64,000 bases of DNA from JBDSSS01 sp963764195 (GTDB lineage Bacteria; Actinomycetota; Actinomycetes; Actinomycetales; Dermatophilaceae): positions 682,001 through 746,000 of the forward strand of contig CAVXRG010000003.1 in NCBI GenBank assembly GCA_963764195.1, read 5' to 3'. Each line of letters opens with the position of its first letter. Position 1 is the first letter of the stretch. Position numbers and translations under genes: made by a program. Positions 33,612 through 42,251 of this stretch are shown piece after piece. The notes beneath the pieces are model-generated. The model saw only the letters and a program-made list of their open reading frames with translations. It was not told the DNA's origin and did not search any database.

Positions 33612-33712
33612 GGGGTTCCTCTCAAAGGGACTGTGCACCAGTACCATTCCCGTTCGACCGCCCTGCCAACCCGCACGTGCGACGCCGGGAGGGCGGCAGA
33701 TACCGTTCCGTC

Positions 33713-33751
33713 ATGAAGAGTGATCCCTCCGGGCCCGGCGCCCGATCGTGA
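33713..33751 (+). CDS. 12-codon upstream ORF coupled to the FNT gene
   Basis: ATG-started frame encoding MKSDPSGPGARS, with TACCGT exactly six bases before the ATG and its TGA overlapping the GTG of the following membrane protein gene. The structure suggests a leaderless transcript whose first short frame delivers ribosomes to the downstream gene by termination-reinitiation, since that gene has no Shine-Dalgarno sequence of its own. Confidence 0.5.
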   Translation: MKSDPSGPGARS

Positions 33752-34575
33752 GCCGACCCTCGAGCGACTCCAGCGACGTCGTCCCACCGAAGGGCTCGCG
33801 GGCGGAGCCCGAGCTGGAGGAGACCTTCGACCGACTGGTCGAGGAGGGGCACGAGCGACTCGACCGCCCGCTCCTGCCGATGATCTCGACCGGCCTGCTG
33901 GGTGGTGTCGATGTCGGGGTCGGGGTGTTGATCTACCTTGTCGTCGAGGCCGAGACGGGCAACCGCCTGCTCGCCTCCCTGGCGTTCTCGATCGGCTTCG
34001 TGGCGCTGCTGCTCGCCAGCAGCGAGCTGTTCACGGAGAACTTCCTCGTGCCGGTGATCTCCGTGGTCGCCAAGGTCGGGACGCTGGGACAGCTGGCCCG
34101 GCTGTGGGGGGTCACGTTGGTCGCGAACCTGGTCGGGGGCTTCGCCATGGCGGGGATGATCGTCGTGGCGCTCCCCGGCGTGCACGAGGTAGCGGTGGAG
34201 TCGGGGTCGCACTACGCCCATCTCGGTGTCTCGTGGCGTTCGTTCTTCCTCGCGGTGCTCGCCGGCACCGTGATCACGCTGCTGACCCGGATGCAGCATG
34301 CGACCGAGAGCCTCGGTGTCCGGCTAGTGCCCGCGGTGCTGATGTCGTTCGTGCTCGTCGGCGCGCAGCTGTTCCACTCGGTGCTCGACTCGATCCTGAT
34401 GTTCGCCGGCCTGCTCACCGGCAAGGCCGACTACGGCTACCTCGACTGGCTGGGAGCGCTCGGCTGGTCGGCGTTCGGTAACCTCGTCGGTGGGCTCGTG
34501 CTCGTGACCGGCATCCGGCTGCTGCGCATCCCGCACCGTCTGGCCGAGAGCCGCGACGAGGGGCAGACGGGCTGA
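33748..34575 (+). CDS. Formate/nitrite transporter (FNT/YfdC-like) family protein
   Basis: A 275-residue integral membrane channel-like protein with about six hydrophobic segments. It shows FNT/YfdC features: a hydrophilic N-terminal helix (EETFDRLVEEGHERLDRP), STGLLGGVDVGVGVL, LLLASSELFTENFLVP (the conserved loop region), and LGWSAFGNLVGGLVLV near the end. FNT channels move small monovalent anions such as formate or nitrite; the YfdC branch has no proven substrate. Expression seems coupled to a 12-codon upstream frame. Converges with a decayed gene. Confidence 0.8.
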   Translation: MSRPSSDSSDVVPPKGSRAEPELEETFDRLVEEGHERLDRPLLPMISTGLLGGVDVGVGVLIYLVVEAETGNRLLASLAFSIGFVALLLASSELFTENFLVPVISVVAKVGTLGQLARLWGVTLVANLVGGFAMAGMIVVALPGVHEVAVESGSHYAHLGVSWRSFFLAVLAGTVITLLTRMQHATESLGVRLVPAVLMSFVLVGAQLFHSVLDSILMFAGLLTGKADYGYLDWLGALGWSAFGNLVGGLVLVTGIRLLRIPHRLAESRDEGQTG

Positions 34576-34598
34576 GCCCGCCCTCGCTGTGCCGTGCC

Positions 34599-34905
34599 TC
34601 AGGCGCCGGTCCTGCCGTCGACGCCTCCGCGGAGCGGGTCGAGGTGACCGCAGCGCTGGGCGTCCTCGGTGATCATCCGCAGGACGAGCCAGCGCAGGTC
34701 GACGTCCTCGTGCGGGTCGAAGTCGAGGTCGGGCTGGTGGTCGACGGAGAAGAGCAGGGGCGCCTCTCGACGTTCGAAGTTCAGCTGGAAGCACCATCGT
34801 TCGACCGCCTCGACGTGACGCACGAGGCCGTGCAGCGAATGGGAGGGGGGCATCGAGCGCGTCTGCGCCGCACACGCTGCGCCAGATCGTCAACGTCAAG
34901 GGTGA
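34599..34905 (-). pseudogene. Decayed DUF664 (DinB-like mycothiol transferase) gene
   Basis: The readable part, SLHGLVRHVEAVERWCFQL, matches the central DUF664 motif, and LRWLVLRMITEDAQRCGHLD matches the C-terminal one. The roughly 40 residues that normally separate them are missing after DPHEDVD. The N-terminal half is also gone: a frameshift near 34855 leaves only DVDDLAQRVRR in another frame. The motif WxRxLxGE is altered too. Clearly a relic of a thiol-transferase-like gene. Confidence 0.65.
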
Positions 34906-35330
34906 CTGACCGACCACGACAGCGTTCCTCCTCACCCCCGACGTGAGGGGGGACGCTTTCGTCGCCGCAGCCGCTGAGGTGACGGGAGCCGTGTAGGCCA
35001 CCGTCGTGAGCAGGACCGGGGCCATCACGGCGGATCCGTAGAGCACCGCAGCGATGATGCTGGCGGGAACTCGATGGCGAACGACCACGTCGAGACACGC
35101 CGCGACCGAGAGAGACCGCGCGACGGTGACCGCGAGCACGACGAGCCAGCCGACCGTGAGCCGCACGGCCTCCCCAGCACGCGCGGCGTCGACGGTCTTC
35201 AGCGAGACGAACATCCCGACGAGGCCGACGAACGACGCCCGGCTGACCCTTGGCAATGGCGAACAAGCTCACGCTCGGGTGGACCGCGCGGCAGGTTGGC
35301 GCACGTGGAGGAGCCGGGTAAAAACGTGGC
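34906..35330. other. Gap without a confident gene; possible membrane-protein relic
   Basis: On the minus strand a frame starting at a TTG (35256) encodes two hydrophobic stretches (LTVGWLVVLAVTVARSL and PASIIAAVLYGSAVMAPVLLT), but it has no ribosome-binding site and runs into the DUF664 relic in a different frame. It may be the remains of a membrane protein. Nothing convincing on the plus strand apart from TAAAAA six bases before the next gene. Confidence 0.3.
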
Positions 35331-36056
35331 ATGCCCGATCCGGTGACCACGCCCGCAGCCCCGGCCGATGCGGCCGGCTACGACGCCTTCGCGAGGGCCT
35401 ACTCGGCTCGCAACGAGAAGAGCCTCTTCAATGCATACTACGAGCGTCCCGAGATGATCCGTCTCGCCGGCGACGTCGCAGGGCTGGAGGTGCTCGACGC
35501 CGGATGCGGCTCCGGTCCGCTCGCGGACGCGCTACGTCGCCAGGGCGCCGTCGTGTCGGCATTCGACCTGAGCCCGGTCATGGTCGAGCTGGCACGCGAA
35601 CGGCTGGGCGAGGACGCGGACGTGAGAGTCGCCGACCTCGGTGCGCCGCTGCCCTATCCCGACGACAGGTTCGACCTCGTCGTCGCGTCGCTGTCGCTGC
35701 ACTACGTGAGGGACTGGGCGGCGGCGCTGTCGGAGGTGCGGCGGGTGCTCAAGCCCGGTGGTCGGCTCATCGTCTCGATCATCCACCCCATGGTGTACGC
35801 GATCGTCTACCCCGAGGCCGACTACTTCGCCCTCACCGAGTATTCCGAGGACTACGACTACGGCGACGAGACCATCTGGATGACCTACTGGCACCGGCCG
35901 CTGCAGGACGTGCTCAACGCGTTCACCGGCGCCGGCTTCCGCATCACGTCGGTCACCGAGCCGCCGCCCGCAGCCGACACTCCACCCGAGCTGCTGCCCA
36001 CGACGGACGGCCGCTCCTTCATCTGCTTCCTGTTCCTCGAGCTCGTCGCCACCTGA
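35331..36056 (+). CDS. Class I SAM-dependent methyltransferase
   Basis: A 241-residue methyltransferase of the UbiE/Methyltransf_11 type. The SAM-binding motif I is LEVLDAGCGSGPLADAL, with acidic residue VSAFDLSP at the end of strand 2, motif post-I VADLGAPLPYPDDRFDLVVASLSLHYV, and VLKPGGRLIVSI. The C-terminal cap (YSEDYDYGDETIWMTYWHRPL) would bind the acceptor, which is unknown. TAAAAA is six bases ahead of the ATG and no Shine-Dalgarno is visible. Confidence 0.88.
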   Translation: MPDPVTTPAAPADAAGYDAFARAYSARNEKSLFNAYYERPEMIRLAGDVAGLEVLDAGCGSGPLADALRRQGAVVSAFDLSPVMVELARERLGEDADVRVADLGAPLPYPDDRFDLVVASLSLHYVRDWAAALSEVRRVLKPGGRLIVSIIHPMVYAIVYPEADYFALTEYSEDYDYGDETIWMTYWHRPLQDVLNAFTGAGFRITSVTEPPPAADTPPELLPTTDGRSFICFLFLELVAT

Positions 36057-36090
36057 CGAGCGGCGGCTGCTCCCCGACCCGGTCGCGTCG

Positions 36091-36306
36091 TCAGCGCGGC
36101 GTCACCGTCACGGCGCGATAGGCAAAGCCGTCCTGTCCCGGCTCCTCCCACTCGAGGTCGACGTGCTGGCCCACGGCGAGCGCCCGGTAGCCGGTCACCT
36201 GGACGTTCGAGAAGTGCACCCAGCACCCACCCGGGGTCTGCGGGCAGTCCACCACGCCCCACCCGTCGTCGGCATGCCACACCCGGACCACGGCCACCGT
36301 CACCAT
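36091..36306 (-). CDS. Cold-shock-domain-like protein
   Basis: A 71-residue OB-fold protein with a divergent cold shock domain: VRVWHADDGWGVVDCPQTP (RNP1 region), GGCWVHFSNVQVTGY (RNP2 region) and a final strand EWEEPGQDGFAYRAVTV. The RNP1 aromatic KGFGFI is replaced by DGWGVV, as in several actinobacterial paralogues. Probably binds RNA or single-stranded DNA. TACCGT seven bases before the ATG supports a leaderless start. Confidence 0.82.
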   Translation of the reverse strand: MVTVAVVRVWHADDGWGVVDCPQTPGGCWVHFSNVQVTGYRALAVGQHVDLEWEEPGQDGFAYRAVTVTPR

Positions 36307-36336
36307 GGTCGCGACGGTACTCCCGCCGGTGGCCGG

Positions 36337-36765
36337 TCAGCCCAGCCTCGTGAGCAGCCCGGTCTGGGCGAGCAGCGCGAAGCGGTCGGGCACGCCCCAG
36401 TGCTCGACGATCCGGCCGTCGACGACCCGCGCCAGGTCGAAGACCGTGATCTCGACGGGCCGACCGGAGGGCGCGCCGAAGAAGGGGCCGGTGTTCGTCC
36501 CGGTGCCGCGCACCCGGACCCAGACGCGGTCCCCGTCGACGACGGAGTCCTCGATGGTGAAGCTCATGTCCGGCATCGCGCCGTGCACGTCCCGGATGGC
36601 GGCCTTGACGTGCGCGATGGCGTCAGCGCCCGATCCGGCGAGGCCGAACTGGTGCTCCACGAGGTCCGGCGAGCACAGCTCGTCGACGATCGCGTCGTTG
36701 CCGATGGCGAAACCCTCGTCGAACATGCGGTGCATGACGAGGAGGGACGGGTGGGTGTCCTGCAT
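36337..36765 (-). CDS. SnoaL-like ester cyclase family protein
   Basis: A 142-residue NTF2-like fold protein of the SnoaL/ester cyclase group: LLVMHRMFDEGFAIGNDAIVDELCSPDLVEHQF and a C-terminal VEITVFDLARVVDGRIVEHWGVPD. Relatives cyclise polyketides or have no known function. The ATG is set by GAGGAG six bases upstream. It is divergent from a TetR regulator and a palindrome lies between them, so it is the likely regulated target. Confidence 0.82.
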   Translation of the reverse strand: MQDTHPSLLVMHRMFDEGFAIGNDAIVDELCSPDLVEHQFGLAGSGADAIAHVKAAIRDVHGAMPDMSFTIEDSVVDGDRVWVRVRGTGTNTGPFFGAPSGRPVEITVFDLARVVDGRIVEHWGVPDRFALLAQTGLLTRLG

Positions 36766-36800
36766 GGTGAGCTCCTCGACTCCGCGTGGCCGCGGCACTA

Positions 36801-36827
36801 ATTGGTTCTAGTAACGATAGAATCAAT
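36801..36827. promoter_or_regulatory. Palindromic operator overlapping the TetR -10
   Basis: ATTGGTTCTA and TAGAATCAAT are inverted repeats with one mismatch and a seven-base centre. The right arm contains the -10 TAGAAT of the TetR gene, and the left arm lies about 36 bases before the SnoaL-like start. Binding here would block both promoters. A classic self-regulating TetR arrangement. Confidence 0.75.
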
Positions 36828-36829
36828 GT

Positions 36830-37495
36830 GTGCCCGATGATCCGGTGCTGTCAAGAGGCAGTCGCTCCTACCGCTCGCCGCTGCGCGCCGAACGCACCCT
36901 CGCGACGCGGCGTCGCGTGGTCGAGGCCGCCGTGCGGCACTTCCTCGAGGCCGGGTATGCCGGGACGCCCCTCACCGTGGTCGCCGCCACGGCCGGGGTC
37001 TCGGTCGACACCGTCTACAAGACCTTCGGGTCCAAGATCGGCCTGCTGAAGGCGGTCCTCGACGTCACGATCGGCGGCGACGACACCCCCGTCGAGCTCC
37101 TCGACCGCCCGGGCCCCCAGGCGCTGCGCGAGGAGACCGACCAGCACGAGCAGATCCGGCTGCTGGCAGCCGGGGTCAGCGAGCAGCTCGAGCGGATCCG
37201 ACCCCTCGACGACATCCTGCGCAGCGCGTCGGCGGTCGATCCCCAGGCGGCCGCGCTCCGCGACGACATCCAGGTGCGTCAGCGGCGGCACGCGATGCGC
37301 ACGATCGTGGGCTGGATCGCCGCTCGCGGCCCCCTGCGCGACGGCCTCTCGGTCGACGACGCGGCGCACGTGGTCTGGACCCTGACCTCACCCGAGGTGC
37401 ACCTGCTCATGCGCGACACGGGGGACTGGTCCCGCCGGGCCTACCGGGACTGGCTCGAGCGGGCCCTGGCCGACGGCATCCTCGGCAGGCCCTGA
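36830..37495 (+). CDS. TetR family regulator
   Basis: A 221-residue repressor with an N-terminal helix-turn-helix: TRRRVVEAAVRHFLEAGYAG, TPLTVVAATAGVSVDTVYKTFGSKIGLLKAVLD. The C-terminal ligand domain ends in RRAYRDWLERALADGILG. The GTG start is fixed by TAGAAT six bases before it, inside a palindrome. It is probably autoregulated and controls the divergent SnoaL-like gene. The ligand is unknown. Confidence 0.9.
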   Translation: MPDDPVLSRGSRSYRSPLRAERTLATRRRVVEAAVRHFLEAGYAGTPLTVVAATAGVSVDTVYKTFGSKIGLLKAVLDVTIGGDDTPVELLDRPGPQALREETDQHEQIRLLAAGVSEQLERIRPLDDILRSASAVDPQAAALRDDIQVRQRRHAMRTIVGWIAARGPLRDGLSVDDAAHVVWTLTSPEVHLLMRDTGDWSRRAYRDWLERALADGILGRP

Positions 37496-37510
37496 CGCGT
37501 CCGCCGCCGC

Positions 37511-37528
37511 TCCGTCTCGCGCGACGGA
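37511..37528. terminator. Small hairpin between convergent genes
   Basis: TCCGTC and GACGGA pair exactly around TCGCGC, between the TetR gene and the convergent UvrA-like gene. No T-run. Confidence 0.4.
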
Positions 37529-37542
37529 CCAGCGCGACGGGC

Positions 37543-40035
37543 TCACCCGTCGTTGCGCAGGTGGGACGACAGGCGGGCGGCGAGGAACGGCGCGGTGGCG
37601 CTGCCCTCGGCCCTGGCGACCTCCTGCGGGGTCCCCGTGGCGACGACGCGACCGCCCTCGTCCCCGCCGCCCGGGCCCAGGTCGATGACCCAGTCCGCGC
37701 TCGCGATCGTGTCGAGGTCGTGCTCGACGAGCACCACGGTGTTGCCGGCGTCCACGAGCCGGTGCAGCTGGCGGAGCAGCAGGGCGATGTCGGCGGGGTG
37801 CAGCCCGGCGGTCGGCTCGTCGAGCAGGTAGAGCGCGTGGCCGCGGCGGGCCCGCTGCAGCTCGGTGGCCAGCTTGATCCGCTGGGCCTCCCCGCCGCTC
37901 AGCTCGGTGGCGGGCTGCCCCAGCCGCAGGTAGCCCAGGCCGACTTCGCGCAGGGTGCTGAGGCTGCGCGCTGCGGCCGGCACGTCTGCGAGGAAGTCGG
38001 CGGCCTCGTCGACGGAGAGGGCCAGCACGTCGGCGACGTTCTTGCCGCGGTAGTCGATCTCGAGTGTCTCGGCGTTGTAGCGCGCACCGTGACAGGTCGG
38101 GCAGGGGGCGTAGGTGCCGGGCAGGAAGAGCAGCTCGACGGTGACGAAGCCCTCGCCCTGGCAGGTCTCGCAGCGCCCCTCGGCGACGTTGAAGGAGAAC
38201 CGACCGGCGCCGTAGCCGCGCTCGCGCGCCTCGGGTGTCGCGGCATACAGCTTGCGCACGGCGTCGAAGAGCCCCGTGTAGGTGGCGAGGTTGGAGCGGG
38301 GCGTGCGACCGATCGGTCGCTGGTCGACGCGCACGAGCCGGTCGAAGGACTCGAGGCCCGTGGCGTCGTCGACGTCGATCTCGAGCTCGCTGTCCTCCGC
38401 GTCGTCGGGTGCCTGCCCGAGGTGGCGGCGCACGAGCTCGGCGAGCACCTGGGTGACGAGGGTCGACTTGCCCGAGCCCGAGACCCCCGTCACGGCCGTC
38501 AGCACGCACAGCGGGATCTCGACCGAGACGTCGTCCAGGTTGTGGCGACTGACGCCGCGCAGGTGCAGCCACCCGTGGGCGGTGCGATCGTGGCGCTGGG
38601 GTCGCTCCGCGCGACCGAAGAGGTGCTTCCCGGTGATCGACTCGGCGACGTCCTCGAGGCCAGCGACGGGGCCGGAGTAGACGACCCGCCCGCCGTGCTC
38701 CCCAGCGCCCGGGCCGATGTCGATCACCCAGTCGGCCCGCCGCACGATGTCGAGGTCGTGCTCGACGACGAACAGCGAGTTGCCCGCGTGCTTGAGGGAG
38801 TCGAGCACCTCGATCAGCGGTTCGGCATCGGCCGGGTGCAGGCCCGCGGACGGCTCGTCGAGCACGTAGACGACCCCGAAGAGCCCCGAGCGCAGCTGGG
38901 TCGCGACCCGCAGCCGCTGCGCCTCGCCGGGTGAGAGGGTCGTCGAGCTGCGCCCCAGTGACAGGTAGCCCAGTCCGAGGTCGAGCAACACCTGGACCCG
39001 GGCGACGAGGTCGGTGCAGAGTCGCACCGCCACCTCGGTCTCCTCGCCGGAGTCGGCCGAGGACGTCGCGGCTCCCGCCTCGGTGAGCTCGGCGACGGGT
39101 CGGAGCAGCGCGACGAGGTCGGTGAAGGAGAGCTCGTTGGTCTGCGCGACGCTCAGCCCTCGGAAGGTGACCGCCAACGACGCCGGCTGCAGGCCGGTGC
39201 CCCCGCAGACCGGGCACACCGTGGTGCGGATGAAGCGCATCGCCTTGTCGCGCATCATCTGGCTCTTGGTGTCGGCCAGGATGTGACGGACGTGCTTGCG
39301 CGCGCTCCAGAAGGTGCCGTGGTAGTCGCGCCCGGTGGAGTCGTCCGGCTCACCGCGGCGGTCGACGAGGACCCGAGGCTGCTCGTCGGTGTAGAGCAGC
39401 CAGTCGCGGTCCTGCTGCGACAGCTCGCGCCACGGTGCGTCGACGTCGATGCCGACGGCCTTCGTCACCCGCAGCAGGTTCTTGCCCTGCCAGGCGCCGG
39501 GCCACGCCGCGATCGCCCCCTCACGGATGCTGAGCGACGGGTCCGGGACGAGCAGGTCCTCCGCCACGTCGTGCGCCTCTCCCAACCCGTGACACGTGGG
39601 GCACGCTCCGGCGGCGGTGTTCGGCGAGAACGCCTCGGCCCCCAACCGCGCCGCACCCTCGGGGTAGGTTCCGGCGCGGGAGTAGAGCATCCGCACGAGG
39701 TTGGACAAGGTCGTCAGGGTGCCGACGCTCGACCGGGAGCTGGCGGCGCCCCGGCGCTGCTGGAGCGCGACGGCCGGTGGCAGCCCGGTGATCTCCTGCA
39801 CGTGCGGAGCCCCGACCTGCTGGAGCAGCCGGCGGGCGTAGGGCGCCACCGACTCGAAGTAGCGACGCTGCGCCTCCGCGTAGAGCGTGCCGAAGGCGAG
39901 CGAGGACTTGCCCGAGCCGGAGACCCCGGTGAAGGCGACCATCGCGTCGCGGGGCAGGTCGACGTCGATGGTCTTGAGGTTGTGCTCGCTCGCTCCGCGG
40001 ACATGGACGAAGTGGTCGGTGGGGTCGTGGGGCAC
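37543..40035 (-). CDS. UvrA-like double ABC ATPase (UvrA2/drug-resistance type)
   Basis: An 830-residue UvrA-family ATPase, shorter than housekeeping UvrA (about 950). It contains both ABC modules: Walker A GVSGSGKSS and GVSGSGKST, signatures LSPGEAQRLRVA and LSGGEAQRIKLA, and Walker B VYVLDEPSAGLHPAD and LYLLDEPTAGLHPAD. Zinc modules are CPTCHGLGE, CPVCGGTGL and the CETCQGEG...CPTC pair. The UvrB-binding domain is reduced. Paralogues of this kind in actinomycetes confer resistance to DNA-binding drugs or have unclear repair roles. The GTG start has TAGACA seven bases upstream. Confidence 0.88.
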   Translation of the reverse strand: MPHDPTDHFVHVRGASEHNLKTIDVDLPRDAMVAFTGVSGSGKSSLAFGTLYAEAQRRYFESVAPYARRLLQQVGAPHVQEITGLPPAVALQQRRGAASSRSSVGTLTTLSNLVRMLYSRAGTYPEGAARLGAEAFSPNTAAGACPTCHGLGEAHDVAEDLLVPDPSLSIREGAIAAWPGAWQGKNLLRVTKAVGIDVDAPWRELSQQDRDWLLYTDEQPRVLVDRRGEPDDSTGRDYHGTFWSARKHVRHILADTKSQMMRDKAMRFIRTTVCPVCGGTGLQPASLAVTFRGLSVAQTNELSFTDLVALLRPVAELTEAGAATSSADSGEETEVAVRLCTDLVARVQVLLDLGLGYLSLGRSSTTLSPGEAQRLRVATQLRSGLFGVVYVLDEPSAGLHPADAEPLIEVLDSLKHAGNSLFVVEHDLDIVRRADWVIDIGPGAGEHGGRVVYSGPVAGLEDVAESITGKHLFGRAERPQRHDRTAHGWLHLRGVSRHNLDDVSVEIPLCVLTAVTGVSGSGKSTLVTQVLAELVRRHLGQAPDDAEDSELEIDVDDATGLESFDRLVRVDQRPIGRTPRSNLATYTGLFDAVRKLYAATPEARERGYGAGRFSFNVAEGRCETCQGEGFVTVELLFLPGTYAPCPTCHGARYNAETLEIDYRGKNVADVLALSVDEAADFLADVPAAARSLSTLREVGLGYLRLGQPATELSGGEAQRIKLATELQRARRGHALYLLDEPTAGLHPADIALLLRQLHRLVDAGNTVVLVEHDLDTIASADWVIDLGPGGGDEGGRVVATGTPQEVARAEGSATAPFLAARLSSHLRNDG

Positions 40036-40093
40036 GTCCCCTTGTCTAGCCGCTGACCGCCCACCGTGCCCAATCGGCGCCACGTGGCACGCC

Positions 40094-42145
40094 TCAGCCG
40101 GGGAGCAGTGCCTTGGCCCGGTCTGCGGGCAGCAGGTCGTGCCGCAGGGCGGATCGGGTGAAGGACCCGGTGCCGTGCGACACCGACCGGAGGTCGATGG
40201 GGTAGCGCGAGAGCTCCGATGCGGGCACCTCCGACCGGACCACCGTCCAGCCCTGGTCGTCACCGGGCTCGGTGCCCACGACGTGACCCCGCCGGCCCCG
40301 GAGGTCGGCCATGACCGCACCGAGGTAGTCGTCGGCCACGGTCACCTCGACCGCGTCGACCGGCTCGAGCAGCGCGACGGTCGAGACGTTGGCGGCCTCG
40401 CGCAGGGCGAGGCCCGCGGCCGACTGGAAGGCGAGGTCGGACGAGTCGACGGAGTGGGCCTTGCCGTCGGTGAGGGTGACCCGCACATCGACGACGGGGT
40501 GGTCGGTGAGCAGGCCCTTCTCGAGCTGGGCGCGCACCCCCTTCTCGACCGAGGGGATGAACTGGCGGGGGACGGACCCACCGGAGACCTGGTCGACGAA
40601 CTCGACCCCGGCGCCGCGGGGGAGCGGTTCGATCTCGAGGGAGCACACGGCATACTGCCCGTGCCCGCCCGACTGCTTGACGTGGCGCCCCTGCGCCGAG
40701 CAGCGGCGGACGAAGGTCTCGCGCAGGGCGGTGCGGTAGGGCTCGGAGGTCACCGTCACCCCCCACCGCTCGGCGAGCTGCCCGATCACCGCGTCGACGT
40801 GCGCCTGGCCCATCGTCCACAGCACGACCTGCCCGGTCTCGGCGCTCACCTCCATCCGCAGGGTCACGTCCTCGGCGACGAGCCGCTGGAGGGCGACCCC
40901 CAGCTTGTCCTCGTCGGAGGGGGTGGCCGCCACGACGGCGACGGGCAGCTGCGGCTCCGGCAGTAGCCACGGGGCGACGACAGCGGGACGCTCGAGCGAG
41001 GACAAGGTGTCGGAGGTCTCGGCGTGGGCGAGCTTGGACACGAGCGCCAGCTCACCGGCGATGGCCGTGCCGCGGGCGCGATGGCTCTCGCCGAAGGGGG
41101 CCGACAGCGGTCCGATGCGCTCGTCGTCGTCGTGCGACGGGTGCCCCGGGACCTCGTGGCCCACGAAGTCGCCGAGGTGCCCCGAGACGTGGACCGTCTC
41201 GTCGACCCGCAGGGTGCCGGAGAAGACGCGGACGAGCGAGAGCCGCCCGACGTAGGGGTCGCTCGTCGTCTGCACCACCTCCGCCACCAGCGGTGCCGAC
41301 GGGTCGCACGCGATGCCCTTCACCGGTGCCCCGGCGGGCGAGGTCACCATGGGGAGCGGGTGCACGCTCGGGCTGGGGAAGGCCTGCTCGACGAGCACGA
41401 GGAGCTCCTCGACGCCCACGCCGTTCGGCGGGGAGACGGGCAGGATCGGGAAGAACGCCCCCCGCTCCACGGCGGAGCGCAGGTCGCTCAACAGCGTCCC
41501 CACCTCGAGGTCCTCGCCCGCGAGGTAGCGCTCGAGCAGGTCGTCGTCCTCGGACTCCTCGATGATCGACTCGATGAGGGAGGCCCGGGCGTCCGGTGGC
41601 GCGGCGTCGCCTCCCGTGAGCAGGCCGACCACCCCGGTGACCGCACCGTCCTCGACGACGGGCCAGTGCGTCGCGCGCGCGTCACCGAAGGCGCGGCGCA
41701 CCGCCTCGACCGTGGCGGCGAAGTCCGCCCGCGGCTGGTCGAGGTGCGTGACGACGACGGCCCGGGGCATCCCGACGGCGGCACACTCCCGCCAGAGCAG
41801 GGAGACGGGGCGGTCGATCTCGTCGGCTCCCGAGACGACGAACAGCGCCGCGTCGGCGGCGCGCAGGCCCGCCCGCAGCTCGCCGACGAAGTCCGGGAAG
41901 CCCGGGGTGTCGAGCAGGTTGAGGGTGGTGGCGTCCGTCTCGAAGGAGGCGACGGTCAGGGCGGAGGTGCGCTCGTGGTCGGCCGCCCGCGGGTGGTGTC
42001 CCGGCACCCGGGCGGTGAGGACCGCCTCGTAGAGGGCGGTCTTGCCGGCACCGCCCGGTCCGACGAGCACGACGTTGCGGATGTCGTCCGGTGATCTCGG
42101 GTGCGGGGCGGAGGGGAGGTCTGAGCGGTGCGGCGACTTTGCCAT
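40094..42145 (-). CDS. EF-G-like translational GTPase (FusA2-type)
   Basis: A 683-residue paralogue of elongation factor G, with G domain, domain II and the EF-G IV/V domains. The P-loop is VLVGPGGAGKTALYEAV and the G3 is LLDTPGFPDF. The G4 motif reads THLD instead of NKxD, and the switch I threonine region is degenerate, so nucleotide binding is altered. Domain IV includes VKQSGGHGQYAVCSLEIEP. Actinobacterial FusA2-like proteins are known but their role is unclear; they are not the main translocase. The ATG at MAKSPHR is chosen, with a GTG three codons upstream as alternative. Sixty bases or so separate it from the UvrA-like gene. Confidence 0.85.
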   Translation of the reverse strand: MAKSPHRSDLPSAPHPRSPDDIRNVVLVGPGGAGKTALYEAVLTARVPGHHPRAADHERTSALTVASFETDATTLNLLDTPGFPDFVGELRAGLRAADAALFVVSGADEIDRPVSLLWRECAAVGMPRAVVVTHLDQPRADFAATVEAVRRAFGDARATHWPVVEDGAVTGVVGLLTGGDAAPPDARASLIESIIEESEDDDLLERYLAGEDLEVGTLLSDLRSAVERGAFFPILPVSPPNGVGVEELLVLVEQAFPSPSVHPLPMVTSPAGAPVKGIACDPSAPLVAEVVQTTSDPYVGRLSLVRVFSGTLRVDETVHVSGHLGDFVGHEVPGHPSHDDDERIGPLSAPFGESHRARGTAIAGELALVSKLAHAETSDTLSSLERPAVVAPWLLPEPQLPVAVVAATPSDEDKLGVALQRLVAEDVTLRMEVSAETGQVVLWTMGQAHVDAVIGQLAERWGVTVTSEPYRTALRETFVRRCSAQGRHVKQSGGHGQYAVCSLEIEPLPRGAGVEFVDQVSGGSVPRQFIPSVEKGVRAQLEKGLLTDHPVVDVRVTLTDGKAHSVDSSDLAFQSAAGLALREAANVSTVALLEPVDAVEVTVADDYLGAVMADLRGRRGHVVGTEPGDDQGWTVVRSEVPASELSRYPIDLRSVSHGTGSFTRSALRHDLLPADRAKALLPG

Positions 42146-42251
42146 GGCGCCCACCCTTCCCCCTTCCCCCCGCCGTCACAAGGTCCCGCGGTGCGCCGTG
42201 CGCCACAAACGCGTTGGCGCGGTGTCGGCGGCGAGTGGTTGGCTGAGCCCC

